DNA of 17,344 nucleotides from positions 1 through 17,344 of the forward strand of contig CACXGR010000229.1 in assembly GCA_902767235.1 (NCBI GenBank), given 5' to 3'. Every line of letters begins with the position of its first letter. Position 1 is the stretch's first letter. This DNA is from an uncultured Lachnospiraceae bacterium. Its GTDB lineage: Bacteria; Bacillota; Clostridia; Lachnospirales; Lachnospiraceae. Shown here one piece after another: positions 1-8,206 of the stretch. A model generated the notes under the pieces. It was not told the DNA's origin, did not search any database, and was given only the letters and a program-made list of their open reading frames with translations. Made by a program: the position numbers and the translations under genes.

Positions 1-1171
1 CTTCGTACAGGTCCCGGACTCTGGATATAAAAGGCGTGATGGGCTCCTTGTCCCCCGATACCACCTCGGCCATCAGGGCGTCGCGCAGCATGAAGTTGGT
101 CGCACAGGTATCCTCGTCGATCAGGAAAGTGCGGCAGCCCGCCTCTATGGCCTCTACCGTGCCGGCCGCCTGGGAAGTGCTCCCGCTCGCGTTGTCCGAG
201 TAAAAGTGCCCGCAGTCCGCTCCGCTGGGAAGATTTCTGATAAACATCGATATATCGGTGCCGCATATCCGCCTTCCGTCCTCCGCGCGGATCTTGACTG
301 CCGTGTTCTCGGTGATCACCAGCTCCCTGCCGTCCCCGGCAATGTGGTCATAGACGCCTCGCTCCAGGGCCTCAAGCAGCGTCGACTTCCCGTGATACCC
401 GCCGCCGACGATCAGCGTGATGCCCTTGGGGATCCCCATTCCGGTCACCGCGCCTCTGTGGGGCAGTGTGATCGTCACTTCCATCTCCTTCGGCGAGCGG
501 AAGGGGACCGCATTTCTCATAGGCCTTTGGGAGACACCGCTCTCTCTGGGCAGGACCGCGCCGTTCGCCACAAAAGCGACCAGCCCATTCTGCCTTATAT
601 ATTCCCTGACAAATGCTCTGTCATCGGCCAGCTCTGCGGCGGCCTGCAGCCTTCTGTCGTCCTCTTTGTGCCAAAACAGCGCCCGCTGCGCGATCTGCGG
701 CACATATTCAAACAGGATCCGGATCAGTTCGCCGGCATTGATCGATCTGCCGTTGGCCGGAAAGCCGACCTCCATCCTCATGCGGATATCCCCGTTTTGG
801 GGGTCCACATGGCAGGCCGTCCTCTCCAGCACCTCCTGGCCGGGCTTTGAGCAGCCGATCAGTCCGCTCTTCCCTGACCCGCGCGCCTTGAAGGAGACTT
901 TGGCGGCCTCCGCCTCAAAGGTCCGGACCAGACCGTCCTCAAAAGTGATCCTTCTCTCTCTCGTGCGGTAGAGCTCCTTTCCGAATCCGCTTCGCCTGCC
1001 GGCCACCAGGATGCTCACCTTGGAGGGCGATGCAAAGGGATCTCCCTGCACATGATCGATGCTCAGAATATAGGACGGGAAGGCCCAGCTGCCGGCCAGC
1101 GCCTTGTAAGCGGGATAGCCCCGCCTGTCCATTCCCTGTATTTCCTGTCTAAGTTCTCTGTCCGTCTTCAT
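1..1171 (-). CDS. Predicted ATPase of the ABC class (PF09818-type), C-terminus cut by window edge
   Basis: This is the first 390 residues of an ABC-class ATPase of the stand-alone, soluble kind, with no membrane segments. The start ATG at 1171 follows an AAAGAGG motif. The protein has a basic/aromatic N-terminal domain (residues about 1-240, including a GSGKSG stretch near 98-103). The nucleotide-binding core follows, with a Walker A of the form GGGYHGKS at 256-263, a signature-like ASGSTSQ at 328-334 and a Walker B FLIDED at 349-354. The signature placed just before Walker B, and the GGGYHGKST P-loop, are typical of the 'predicted ATPase of the ABC class' family, which is usually about 560-580 residues. 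Roughly the last third is therefore outside the window. Its cellular role is not established; distant relatives are linked to RNA metabolism in trypanosomes, and no specific function is inferred here. It is transcribed divergently from metF. Confidence 0.9.
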   Translation of the reverse strand, partial: MKTDRELRQEIQGMDRRGYPAYKALAGSWAFPSYILSIDHVQGDPFASPSKVSILVAGRRSGFGKELYRTRERRITFEDGLVRTFEAEAAKVSFKARGSGKSGLIGCSKPGQEVLERTACHVDPQNGDIRMRMEVGFPANGRSINAGELIRILFEYVPQIAQRALFWHKEDDRRLQAAAELADDRAFVREYIRQNGLVAFVANGAVLPRESGVSQRPMRNAVPFRSPKEMEVTITLPHRGAVTGMGIPKGITLIVGGGYHGKSTLLEALERGVYDHIAGDGRELVITENTAVKIRAEDGRRICGTDISMFIRNLPSGADCGHFYSDNASGSTSQAAGTVEAIEAGCRTFLIDEDTCATNFMLRDALMAEVVSGDKEPITPFISRVRDLYE

Positions 1172-1233
1172 CTTATTCAGCCTCTTTCACTCCTGCATTC
1201 ACAGATTTGCCCCAAACACAACCGGCAGGGTAT

Positions 1234-1262
1234 ATTTTATCATCTTATCCGAGCCGATAAAA
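1234..1262 (-). promoter_or_regulatory. Weak candidate promoter for the ABC-class ATPase gene
   Basis: Reading the minus strand, a TAAAAT box (1239-1234) lies 17 bases downstream of TTTTAT (1262-1257). The -10 is reasonable and the -35 is poor. An inverted repeat TTATC-N6-GATAA (1245-1260) sits inside it and could be an operator, but five-base arms are easily found by chance. Confidence 0.25.
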
Positions 1263-1292
1263 GGGCAGCCGCTGGTGTAACGTCCGCTTTTA

Positions 1293-1301
1293 TGATATAC
1301 T
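1293..1301 (+). promoter_or_regulatory. Extended -10 promoter of metF
   Basis: TGATATACT (TG-N-TATACT) lies 48 bases upstream of the metF start. It is an extended -10 element, and no convincing -35 is visible 16-18 bases upstream (TGGTGT at 1273-1278). The predicted leader is only about 40 bases, too short for a SAM or T-box riboswitch, so any methionine control would have to act by a repressor or elsewhere. Confidence 0.55.
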
Positions 1302-1348
1302 GCTATGAAGCGCGAAAGCGACATAAATGATCCAACAGGAGGTATCAA

Positions 1349-2212
1349 ATGAAGATCCGTGATATTCTCAGAGAAAACCCCGTCACCATTTCCATGGAGG
1401 TCTTTCCTCCCAAATCGGATGTCAGGTTCGAATCCGTCCGCGGCACGGTCCGGGAGATCGCAAGGCTCAGGCCATCCTTTGTCAGCTGTACCTACGGCGC
1501 AGGCGGCGGGACCAGCCGCTATACCGTTGAGATCTCGCAGGATATCATGGCGGAAGGCGTTCCGTCCATGGCACACATGACCTGCATCAGTTCTACCAAA
1601 GACACCGTCCGCACACAGATCAAAAAGATCAAAGACGCCGGTGTTGAAAATATACTTGCCCTCAGAGGTGATGTCCCGGATGGGATGGATTTTCCTCATC
1701 CCAGGTATTATGAGCATGCGGTCCAGCTCGTTGAGGAGATCCGCGAGGTATACCCGGATGCCTGCATTGGCGGGGCCTGCTACCCGGAGAAGCATCCCGA
1801 TGCCTTCAATAAAGACGAAGACATCCGTCACATAAGGGAAAAAGTGGACGCGGGCTGTGATTTCCTCACGACGCAGATGTTTTTCAACAACTCGATCTAC
1901 TATAACTACCTCTATCGGCTCAGAGAAGCCGGCGTCACCGTGCCGATCCTGGCCGGTATCATGCCGGTCACTTCCCGCCGCCAGATGGAGCGTTCGATCC
2001 AGCTCTCCGGCTGTGTGATCCCGCCCGAGCTCACGGCCCTGGCCGACCGATTCGGAGATTCTCCCCGGGCCATGCAGCAGGCCGGGATCCTGTACGCCTC
2101 CCACCAGATCATCGATCTGATCGCGAACGGGTGCGGACACATCCACGTGTATACCATGAACAAGCCCGAAGTGGCCGCCGGTATCCTGAACAACCTGAGA
2201 GGGATCATCTGA
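1349..2212 (+). CDS. metF: 5,10-methylenetetrahydrofolate reductase
   Basis: A cytoplasmic FAD-dependent TIM-barrel enzyme that reduces 5,10-methylene-THF to 5-methyl-THF, the methyl donor for methionine synthesis and, in acetogens, the methyl branch of the Wood-Ljungdahl pathway. Its 287 residues match the bacterial catalytic domain alone. Visible family motifs are SMEVFPPK (15-22) with the conserved catalytic-region Glu, TYGAGGGTSR, the ALRGD loop whose Asp contacts flavin/folate, GGACYPEKHP, TTQMFFNN and GIMPV. The start is fixed by a perfect AGGAGG at 1337-1342, six bases before ATG. It is a single-gene unit: the promoter lies just upstream and a strong terminator follows seven bases after the stop. 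No metH or acetogenesis genes are in view, so the pathway context cannot be settled here. Confidence 0.96.
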   Translation: MKIRDILRENPVTISMEVFPPKSDVRFESVRGTVREIARLRPSFVSCTYGAGGGTSRYTVEISQDIMAEGVPSMAHMTCISSTKDTVRTQIKKIKDAGVENILALRGDVPDGMDFPHPRYYEHAVQLVEEIREVYPDACIGGACYPEKHPDAFNKDEDIRHIREKVDAGCDFLTTQMFFNNSIYYNYLYRLREAGVTVPILAGIMPVTSRRQMERSIQLSGCVIPPELTALADRFGDSPRAMQQAGILYASHQIIDLIANGCGHIHVYTMNKPEVAAGILNNLRGII

Positions 2213-2218
2213 GGCCGC

Positions 2219-2267
2219 AAAAAAGCGGCCGCTTAGAGGTTGACCCTCATAGCGGCCGCTTTTTTTG
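2219..2267. terminator. Bidirectional intrinsic terminator between metF and the exporter operon
   Basis: Two copies of the self-complementary AGCGGCCGCT (2224-2233 and 2251-2260) form a 10-bp GC-rich stem. An inner GAGG/CCTC pairing lies in the loop, an A-run is on the left and a T-run on the right, so the hairpin is followed by U's in both directions. It lies 7 bases after the metF stop and 8 bases after the permease stop, so it serves both convergent transcripts. Confidence 0.93.
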
Positions 2268-2274
2268 GTATTCT

Positions 2275-3534
2275 TTATTCGCGCCGCAGCGCATCAATGG
2301 GATTGAGATTGGCCGCCTGCACAGAAGGCAGGAAGCCGAATATAAATCCGATCACCATCGAGAACAGGACGCTTCCGATGATGGCAGGGATACTGATCGC
2401 CACCGGCGTCCCCGATACGCGTGAGATCACCTCCGCGAGGACGATCCCGGATATGACGCCGATGATGCCGCCCAGGCTTGTCAGGACCACGGCCTCGGTG
2501 AGGAACTGCGCCAGGATGCGGCTGTTCCTTGCGCCAAGGGCCTTTTTGAGGCCGATCTCATTGGTCCTCTCCGTCACAGACACCAGCATGATGTTCATGA
2601 CGCCGATGCCGCCGACGAGGAGCGCGATGCTGGCGATCCAGATCAGAAGGCTGTTCGTGCTGTTTGCCAGTTCCTGTTTGTTGCGCGCTTTCTCTAAAAG
2701 GTCCTCCGCCTTATAGGTAATGGCGTTTTCTCCGCTCGTGGAGCCGCCGACCGACTTCTTCATGATCTTTTCGACCGATTTGCCCATATCGCTCATTTCT
2801 TCCGTCGAGACAGCTCTCGCGACACAGTCCTGCGGCTCATCGTAGTTGTAAACGATGGGCCAGTCCTCATCCGGGATCAGGACCGTCCCGTATTCCTCCT
2901 GATTATATGTCTCATAATCCTGTATCGTTTCGATGACGGGCTGAAAGACGTCCGATTTTTTGACCAGTCCCACAATGATAAAAGGCTCGTTCCTGATCTC
3001 AACGATCCTTCCGATCGGATCCTTCTCGGGATAGAGAAGCTCCGCCGCCTTTTCATCCAGGAGAGCGACCTTTCTCATCTTTGCAAAGTCCGAGTCCAGG
3101 AAAGGCCTTCCCTTAAACACGACAAGCCCCACCGTGGACAGGTAATGCGAGTCGATCCCGTACAGGCTTCCTCCCGACAGGGAATTCACGCCGGTCGTGA
3201 TTCCGTCCACATAGTCTCTCTTCAGGAAAAAGGATGCATCCGCCACGCTTCTCAGTTCCCGGATCTCCTTTTTCTGCGCCTCCGTGACCGGGATCACATT
3301 GTCCGGTATGCCGGCGTCCATCCAGAAATCGGAGTCACCCTGTTTGAGCGAGATCGTCACATTGTTGTTTCCTGCGCCAATCAGGTTCTGCATGATCTGT
3401 TCATTCGTCCCTTTGATCGTCGACACGATCGCTATGATCGAAGCGATTCCGATGATCACGCCGAGCATTGTCAGAAAAGAACGCATCTTGTGAGACCATA
3501 TTCCTTTCAGAGCAAGCCGTATATTTTCACCCAT
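2275..3534 (-). CDS. MacB/YknZ-type ABC transporter permease (FtsX family)
   Basis: Integral membrane subunit of the exporter encoded by this operon, 419 residues. It has the MacB topology: a cytoplasmic N-terminal amphipathic stretch, TM1 (about 18-40), a large extracytoplasmic periplasmic-core-like domain (about 41-290), then TM2 (293-320), TM3 (344-370) and TM4 (385-405). The cytoplasmic loop after TM2 carries TERTNEIGLKKALGA (321-335), the conserved coupling segment that contacts the ATPase. The C-terminus ends in the family's NPIDALRRE. The start ATG at 3534 follows AAGGAG at 3548-3543. It is the last gene of the operon, 58 bases after the giant adaptor. It would work as a dimer with the ATPase encoded at 6824-6126. 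Relatives move peptides, antibiotics, lipids or toxins, and the substrate is unknown here. Confidence 0.93.
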   Translation of the reverse strand: MGENIRLALKGIWSHKMRSFLTMLGVIIGIASIIAIVSTIKGTNEQIMQNLIGAGNNNVTISLKQGDSDFWMDAGIPDNVIPVTEAQKKEIRELRSVADASFFLKRDYVDGITTGVNSLSGGSLYGIDSHYLSTVGLVVFKGRPFLDSDFAKMRKVALLDEKAAELLYPEKDPIGRIVEIRNEPFIIVGLVKKSDVFQPVIETIQDYETYNQEEYGTVLIPDEDWPIVYNYDEPQDCVARAVSTEEMSDMGKSVEKIMKKSVGGSTSGENAITYKAEDLLEKARNKQELANSTNSLLIWIASIALLVGGIGVMNIMLVSVTERTNEIGLKKALGARNSRILAQFLTEAVVLTSLGGIIGVISGIVLAEVISRVSGTPVAISIPAIIGSVLFSMVIGFIFGFLPSVQAANLNPIDALRRE

Positions 3535-3592
3535 ACCATAATCTCCTTATGCCCGATCTGCACGCCTGCAGTGGTGTTCCCGTATGCAGCGC

Positions 3593-6136
3593 TCAGTAAT
3601 TGTACAGTTCTGCGGCAGATCCCTCGTAAGTCTGCGCGCCCTCTTTGACATTCTTTCCGTACGGAAATGCGAGCCAGTCAGACTCGGTGATGCCGGAGAG
3701 CACTTCATATCCGGCGTCGCTCAGCGTTCCGGTCTTGATATACTGCTTTTTGAGCGTCATGTCCCCGCTGCGCATATAGACATACTTTTGACTGCCCTCT
3801 TCCCGGACAAAAGGTTTCATGATCGTCAGTGCGCTCGCACCGTAATCGATTCCCGAAGAAGGGGTGTATGTAACTTCGACATATTCTCCGTTCGACAGCT
3901 GCGCATCTCCATCCAGGATGCCCGCCGTAAAGGGATAATAGGTCTCTCCCTCGCCGCCGTACATATCGCCGCTGTCGGGATAGGGAGATATGCTCTTGAT
4001 CTCCGCTTCATAGCGGTTTCCTGACGACCAGGAGGCGATCGATACTTTGTCTCCTACCTGCAGGGTTCCGAACAGGCTCTCCTTGATGCCGCTCTTTATA
4101 TAGAGTCCGTCCGCGCCGGCCACTGTCAAAAAAGCGCTGCCGTCTGTGGGCGGAGCCGCGGGATCGCCGGCCGTCTTCACGACGCCGTTCATATTGGCGG
4201 TGACGACTCCTTTTTCCAGGGCCCTTTCTGCCTGCCTGATCTTGATGTCCGACTCTTTGAGGTCGAGCTCAAGGCTCTTGATATTGTCGCGCTGCTCTCT
4301 TTTGGCCTCTTCGAGCTCGCTGCTCGTGTACTCGAGGTCCGATGACAGGAGTCCCGAACCGCTTTTTCCTCCTTTGCTGCCGTTTCCGGCATCTTCGTCT
4401 TCATCGTTTTCCGGCGCAGGCGCTGTTTCGGGCGTCGAAGCGCCGGAAGCGGCGCTGTCGTCCGCGGGCGCCGGCACATTTTCCTCTGCGGGAGCGGGAT
4501 CCTCTATGCTCTCCGTGTTCTTGGCATTATCGGGATCGCTGTCAGCGGCGCCCTCGCCGCTGTTTCCGCCCTCAACGGACGGTTCCTCAGCCGAGGGTTC
4601 CTCGTCCGAAGGCTCTTCTGCCGCCGGCTTCGGATCCTCGCTGTTCTCTTCCGGTCTCGGTTCTTCCTTGCCGCCGCCGCTTTCAGATTCCTGCTGCGCG
4701 TGATCCTTGCCGCTGTTGCTGCCGGATTCGCCGGAGGCGCTCTCCTCTGCAGAAGGCTTGTCACTGCTGTCTGCTTCTTCCGCTTTGTTCTCCTCTTCCG
4801 CCTTCCACTTTGCAACGATCTTTTGGATCGCGTCCTTTTTGCTCTGCGGAAGCCGGTTCAGCACATCCTCGAGTTCATCCTCGTCAAAGGCTGACAGGAT
4901 CGCAGCAACCTTTTCCGGATCCAGTGAGCGCAGCTGATCTGCCGAGAGTTTGTTTAAGAAGATCGCCAGGTTTTCCTGATCGACCGCCTGGATCTGGCTG
5001 TCGCTCATGCACGCCAGGATCTTTGTAAAGAGCTCCGCGATCACGTCCTCATCGACTTTCCGGATCTGATCGGAGGTCAGACTGCTGAGCATCGTGCCCA
5101 GCGCCCGTTCATCCAGTTTGGAGGCCGCTGCCGCCAGCTCCTCCCGGTCCTCCGTGTTGAGCTCATTGATGGCGGAAGCAAGAAGTTCTCCCCGCTCCTT
5201 CAGTTTGTCTTCCTTTTCTGTGGTGATCGCCAGCTTGTCCAAAAGCACTGCCAGCCAGAGCCCTCTTTCGTCCTCCGGCACCTCCTTGAGTACTTTTCTC
5301 AGCAGTTTTGCCATGTCGGCGGGATCCTTGATGCCCGAATAGGTCGTCTTTCCGGTAGCGAGATCCAGCTCAATATCATATGCCGGGTCAAGGAGCATGA
5401 CATCCGTCTCCCATGCCTTGAGCAGTTTGTACTTCTTGTCTCTTTTCTCAACGGCAAAATAGAGCTCCTTGAGCTTATTCTTCTTCGCCGTCTTCTGCCA
5501 TTTCCGGATAAAATCCCTGGTGATGATGATCGAGTCCCCGTCCACCAGGAAGATATAGGGATCATCCTCCGTTCCGGGCATGAATTCCTCATCATCTTCC
5601 GCCGTGCTGCCGTTGACAGGTTTGGCGTCCGCTTTCAGTTTGGTGACATAGACGGTCGCATTTTCATACATCTCCGTATCCCCAAACTCATCGAAGTCCT
5701 CATCAAATCCGAAATCGCCGTCATCATCGGAAGACGCCGAAGTGTTTTCCAGCGTTTCCAGATTCTTTCTGGCCACTTCGAGATCCAGGAGGATCTTCTC
5801 ACGGTTGATCTTTTCCTTCTCCAGATTCAGTTTCGTTGCCTTTGTGTCATACTTGAGGAGCACATCGCCCTGATGGACGGACTGCCCCTCCTTGACCAGG
5901 ACTTCGGCCACTGTCTCTGTATCGGACAGATAGATCGACTGCGTCGCATCTCCGGTCACCATTCCTGTCACCGTGTTTTCCCAGTCCGCCATTTCTCCGT
6001 TATTGAGATCTGACACAGGGATCACCATCACTTTTGAAGATGTTGTCGTGCGGACGGCTGCCGCGATCCCGGCCGCCCCCAGTATCACTGCGAGCACACA
6101 GGCTGCGGCGATCGTCAATTTCTTCTTATTCTTCAT
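3593..6136 (-). CDS. Giant HlyD/MacA-type membrane-fusion adaptor with a ~470-residue insertion
   Basis: Extracytoplasmic adaptor of the exporter, 847 residues against about 350-450 for usual MacA/YknX proteins. Order: one N-terminal membrane helix (6-28); first half of the lipoyl/barrel region (about 60-98) and first coiled-coil helix (about 100-131); an acidic Asp/Phe patch (136-156); an alpha/beta-looking segment starting DDPYIFLVDGDSIIITRDF (191-209 and on, to about 270); a helical repeat zone (about 275-445) with units such as LTSDQIRKVDEDVIAEL and LSADQLRSLDPEKVAAIL; a Glu/Pro/Ser/Ala/Asp linker (446-590); the second coiled-coil helix (600-642); the second lipoyl half (644-680); then beta-barrel and membrane-proximal domains. 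I place the start at ATG 6136: it precedes a basic-hydrophobic anchor and has GGAGG at 6153-6149, although its spacing of 12 is long. In-frame codons upstream to 6220 lie inside the ATPase gene and give no signal-like sequence. The start overlaps the ATPase end by 11 bases. Confidence 0.9.
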   Translation of the reverse strand: MKNKKKLTIAAACVLAVILGAAGIAAAVRTTTSSKVMVIPVSDLNNGEMADWENTVTGMVTGDATQSIYLSDTETVAEVLVKEGQSVHQGDVLLKYDTKATKLNLEKEKINREKILLDLEVARKNLETLENTSASSDDDGDFGFDEDFDEFGDTEMYENATVYVTKLKADAKPVNGSTAEDDEEFMPGTEDDPYIFLVDGDSIIITRDFIRKWQKTAKKNKLKELYFAVEKRDKKYKLLKAWETDVMLLDPAYDIELDLATGKTTYSGIKDPADMAKLLRKVLKEVPEDERGLWLAVLLDKLAITTEKEDKLKERGELLASAINELNTEDREELAAAASKLDERALGTMLSSLTSDQIRKVDEDVIAELFTKILACMSDSQIQAVDQENLAIFLNKLSADQLRSLDPEKVAAILSAFDEDELEDVLNRLPQSKKDAIQKIVAKWKAEEENKAEEADSSDKPSAEESASGESGSNSGKDHAQQESESGGGKEEPRPEENSEDPKPAAEEPSDEEPSAEEPSVEGGNSGEGAADSDPDNAKNTESIEDPAPAEENVPAPADDSAASGASTPETAPAPENDEDEDAGNGSKGGKSGSGLLSSDLEYTSSELEEAKREQRDNIKSLELDLKESDIKIRQAERALEKGVVTANMNGVVKTAGDPAAPPTDGSAFLTVAGADGLYIKSGIKESLFGTLQVGDKVSIASWSSGNRYEAEIKSISPYPDSGDMYGGEGETYYPFTAGILDGDAQLSNGEYVEVTYTPSSGIDYGASALTIMKPFVREEGSQKYVYMRSGDMTLKKQYIKTGTLSDAGYEVLSGITESDWLAFPYGKNVKEGAQTYEGSAAELYNY

Positions 6137-6824
6137 TTGGTCTGTTATCCTCCAGGTGTCCCAGTTCTCCGTCCCGGATCTCCACCATATTTTGTGCACG
6201 GTGTGCGATCCCGGTGTCATGCGTGATCATAAGAACGGTCACGCCTTCCCTGTTCAGTTCCTCGAACAGATCCATGACCTGCGCGCCCGAACGCGAATCA
6301 AGCGCGCCTGTAGGTTCATCCGCAAGAAGGATCCTGGGATGGTTCACCAGCGCTCTCGCGATCGCCACCCTCTGTTTCTGTCCGCCCGACAGCTGATTGG
6401 GATAGAAATCCAGCCTGTCGGAAAGTCCCACTCTTGACAGTGCTTCCTCTGCTCTTTCCCGCCTTTGTTTTCTCGTAAGGCCGGCGTAGGTAAGAGGAAG
6501 TTCGACATTCTCCAGCGCAGTCAGCGTGTTCAGCAGCTGGAAGTTCTGAAAGACAAATCCTATTTTTTCGAGGCGTATATCCGCCAGCTCATTTTCGGTC
6601 AGCGTCTCCACTTCCCGTCCGTCGATCAAAAGACTGCCGCTCGTCGCCTTATCCAGACAGCCGATCAGATTCATGAGCGTCGATTTGCCCGATCCGGACG
6701 GCCCGATGATGGCAGTGTAGTCGCCTTCGGTCACGGTGAAGTTTACATTTCTGAGTGCCGGAACCTCCAGCTTGCCCTGAAAGTAGCTCTTGCACACATT
6801 CCTGCATTCAACAATTTTATTCAT
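6126..6824 (-). CDS. ABC transporter ATP-binding protein (MacB/LolD type)
   Basis: Cytoplasmic ATPase powering the exporter, 232 residues, the normal length for this class. Motifs in order: Walker A GPSGSGKS (41-48), Q-loop Gln 93 in FVFQNFQLL, signature LSGGQKQR (145-152), Walker B ILLADEPTGALD (165-176) and switch His 202 in ITHD. The NFQLLNTLTALENVELPL stretch is characteristic of the MacB/LolD/FtsE group. A GTG at 6827 and an ATG at 6824 are both in frame. The ATG is better placed, seven bases after GGAGG (6836-6832), and it gives the TGATG stop/start arrangement with the upstream adaptor, implying translational coupling. It sits between two different adaptor genes and would pair with the permease at the end of the operon. 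Confidence 0.96.
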   Translation of the reverse strand: MNKIVECRNVCKSYFQGKLEVPALRNVNFTVTEGDYTAIIGPSGSGKSTLMNLIGCLDKATSGSLLIDGREVETLTENELADIRLEKIGFVFQNFQLLNTLTALENVELPLTYAGLTRKQRRERAEEALSRVGLSDRLDFYPNQLSGGQKQRVAIARALVNHPRILLADEPTGALDSRSGAQVMDLFEELNREGVTVLMITHDTGIAHRAQNMVEIRDGELGHLEDNRPNEE

Positions 6825-8206
6825 CACTGTTCCTCCGGCAGCTGCTCCTTCATACGCTCCAGTTCTTCTGCCTTTTTGGACTCCGCCTCCTCCAGTTCTG
6901 TTATATCCGTTTCTTCTGATCCGGCGCCGCCATCACCGGGCTCTTCTTCCATTGTTTCGTCCCCGGAGAATTCCTCTTCTTCAGAAAATTCGTAATCCGT
7001 CCGGCCTTCTCCGGCTTCGCTCTCATCAGGCTTTTCGCTCATCGGAGCTGTTTTCATGCCTTCATGCAGCGTCTCGTCCGGAATGCAGATGGAATCGGTC
7101 AGTGCGAGGCCTTCCACGATGCATACCTTGCCGATCTCTTCGCGCACTTCGCCGATCCTGACTTCCTGTTTCTGAAGTCTGCCGTTCACATCCTTCCAGA
7201 CAAAAGGATGATCGGGATCGGTCTGGTCCACCATATAGCTCGCGATCCAGATGCCGCCGGAAGAATCCTCGTCTGCCTGCCCGAGATCCAGCTCGACATA
7301 CACATGCTGCCCCATGATCAGCCCGTCGCTGTTTTCCAGTTCGACATAAAAGGGATACTTGGAGCTCTTTGCGCTGTCGCCGCCCGAGCCGAACCCATTG
7401 CCGTCCGAGGAAGTGATCGCATTTTCCACATCGATCTTGGTGATCGTCCCCTTCCAGACCTTGTCATTCACTCTCGAATGCACGAGCACCGCCGCGTCCG
7501 CCGTCAGATCGCCTATGTTCTGCTCGTTGATCGTGCCCTTGATCCTGAAAGTCCCTGTCTTCATGACCGTGATGAAGGCGCTGCTGTCGCTGTTTTCATC
7601 ATCGCCGTCCGAAATGGACTTGACGATCCCGTCTATACCGCTTTTCACTTCCGCGTTTTCAATATTGTTCTCCAGCTTTTCGATCTCGCTCTCTTTGATC
7701 TGAATATCGAGTTCCTTGTCTTTGAGCGTGAGATTCTGTTCCTTGATCTGGATCGTATAATTGGCCTGATCGGACGAAGAAGCTTCTCTCTTCTCTTTTT
7801 CGAGCTGTGCGATCGTCTCCTGCGCACTCTGGTACTCATTCTTAAGGCGATCCAGATCGATGCCCGCCTGTTCGAGGTCCTCCTCGTATTTGGTCGTATC
7901 ATACTCAAAGAGGACGTCGCCTTCATTGACGGCGTCGCCTTCCGTAACATAGATCTCTTTCACTTCTATATCGGCATTTTTGGAGACCGTCCAAAGCCCT
8001 TGCGGCTCCACCACGCCGGCAAACCGATTGATGAGCCCGAGGGAAGCGTTCTGTCCCGTGAGATTTTCGACCGTTTCCACATAGGCAGTCTCACCCGGAG
8101 AAGAATTGTCTTTCAATGCCGTTCTGCCCGCCAAAGCAGCAGCAAGAATGATGATCACTGCCGCCGCTGCGACCAGGATCTTATGTTCTGCAATAAAATC
8201 TTTCAT
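6824..8206 (-). CDS. HlyD/MacA-type membrane-fusion adaptor (first gene of exporter operon)
   Basis: Extracytoplasmic adaptor, 460 residues, anchored by an N-terminal helix (about 9-28). The order is lipoyl half-motif I (about 72-103, with VKEIYVTEGDAVNEGDVLFEYD), an alpha-helical hairpin (104-186, Glu/Lys/Gln/Leu-rich), lipoyl half II (187-222, SGIDGIVKSI), beta-barrel domain (about 223-310) and membrane-proximal domain (about 311-385). An unusual acidic tail (388-460) is rich in Glu/Ser/Gly and ends in a charged helix. Family members bridge the permease to the outside and stimulate the ATPase. The start ATG at 8206 follows GAGAGG at a normal distance. The stop overlaps the next start, so it is coupled to the ATPase gene. 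It is distinct in sequence from the second adaptor in this operon, so this is not a recent tandem duplication. Confidence 0.93.
   Translation of the reverse strand: MKDFIAEHKILVAAAAVIIILAAALAGRTALKDNSSPGETAYVETVENLTGQNASLGLINRFAGVVEPQGLWTVSKNADIEVKEIYVTEGDAVNEGDVLFEYDTTKYEEDLEQAGIDLDRLKNEYQSAQETIAQLEKEKREASSSDQANYTIQIKEQNLTLKDKELDIQIKESEIEKLENNIENAEVKSGIDGIVKSISDGDDENSDSSAFITVMKTGTFRIKGTINEQNIGDLTADAAVLVHSRVNDKVWKGTITKIDVENAITSSDGNGFGSGGDSAKSSKYPFYVELENSDGLIMGQHVYVELDLGQADEDSSGGIWIASYMVDQTDPDHPFVWKDVNGRLQKQEVRIGEVREEIGKVCIVEGLALTDSICIPDETLHEGMKTAPMSEKPDESEAGEGRTDYEFSEEEEFSGDETMEEEPGDGGAGSEETDITELEEAESKKAEELERMKEQLPEEQ

Noticed and set aside
1302..1348. SAM or other methionine riboswitch upstream of metF
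   Set aside because: The predicted leader is about 40 bases with no hairpin or terminator, too short for any known class.
1199..2146. A 315-codon open frame on the minus strand opposite metF
   Set aside because: metF is unmistakable on the plus strand. The minus frame has no recognisable domain and crosses the metF promoter.
6137..6220. Longer start for the giant adaptor (28 extra residues)
   Set aside because: The extension lies within the ATPase coding sequence, is not signal-like, and would bury the obvious KNKKK-hydrophobic anchor inside the protein.
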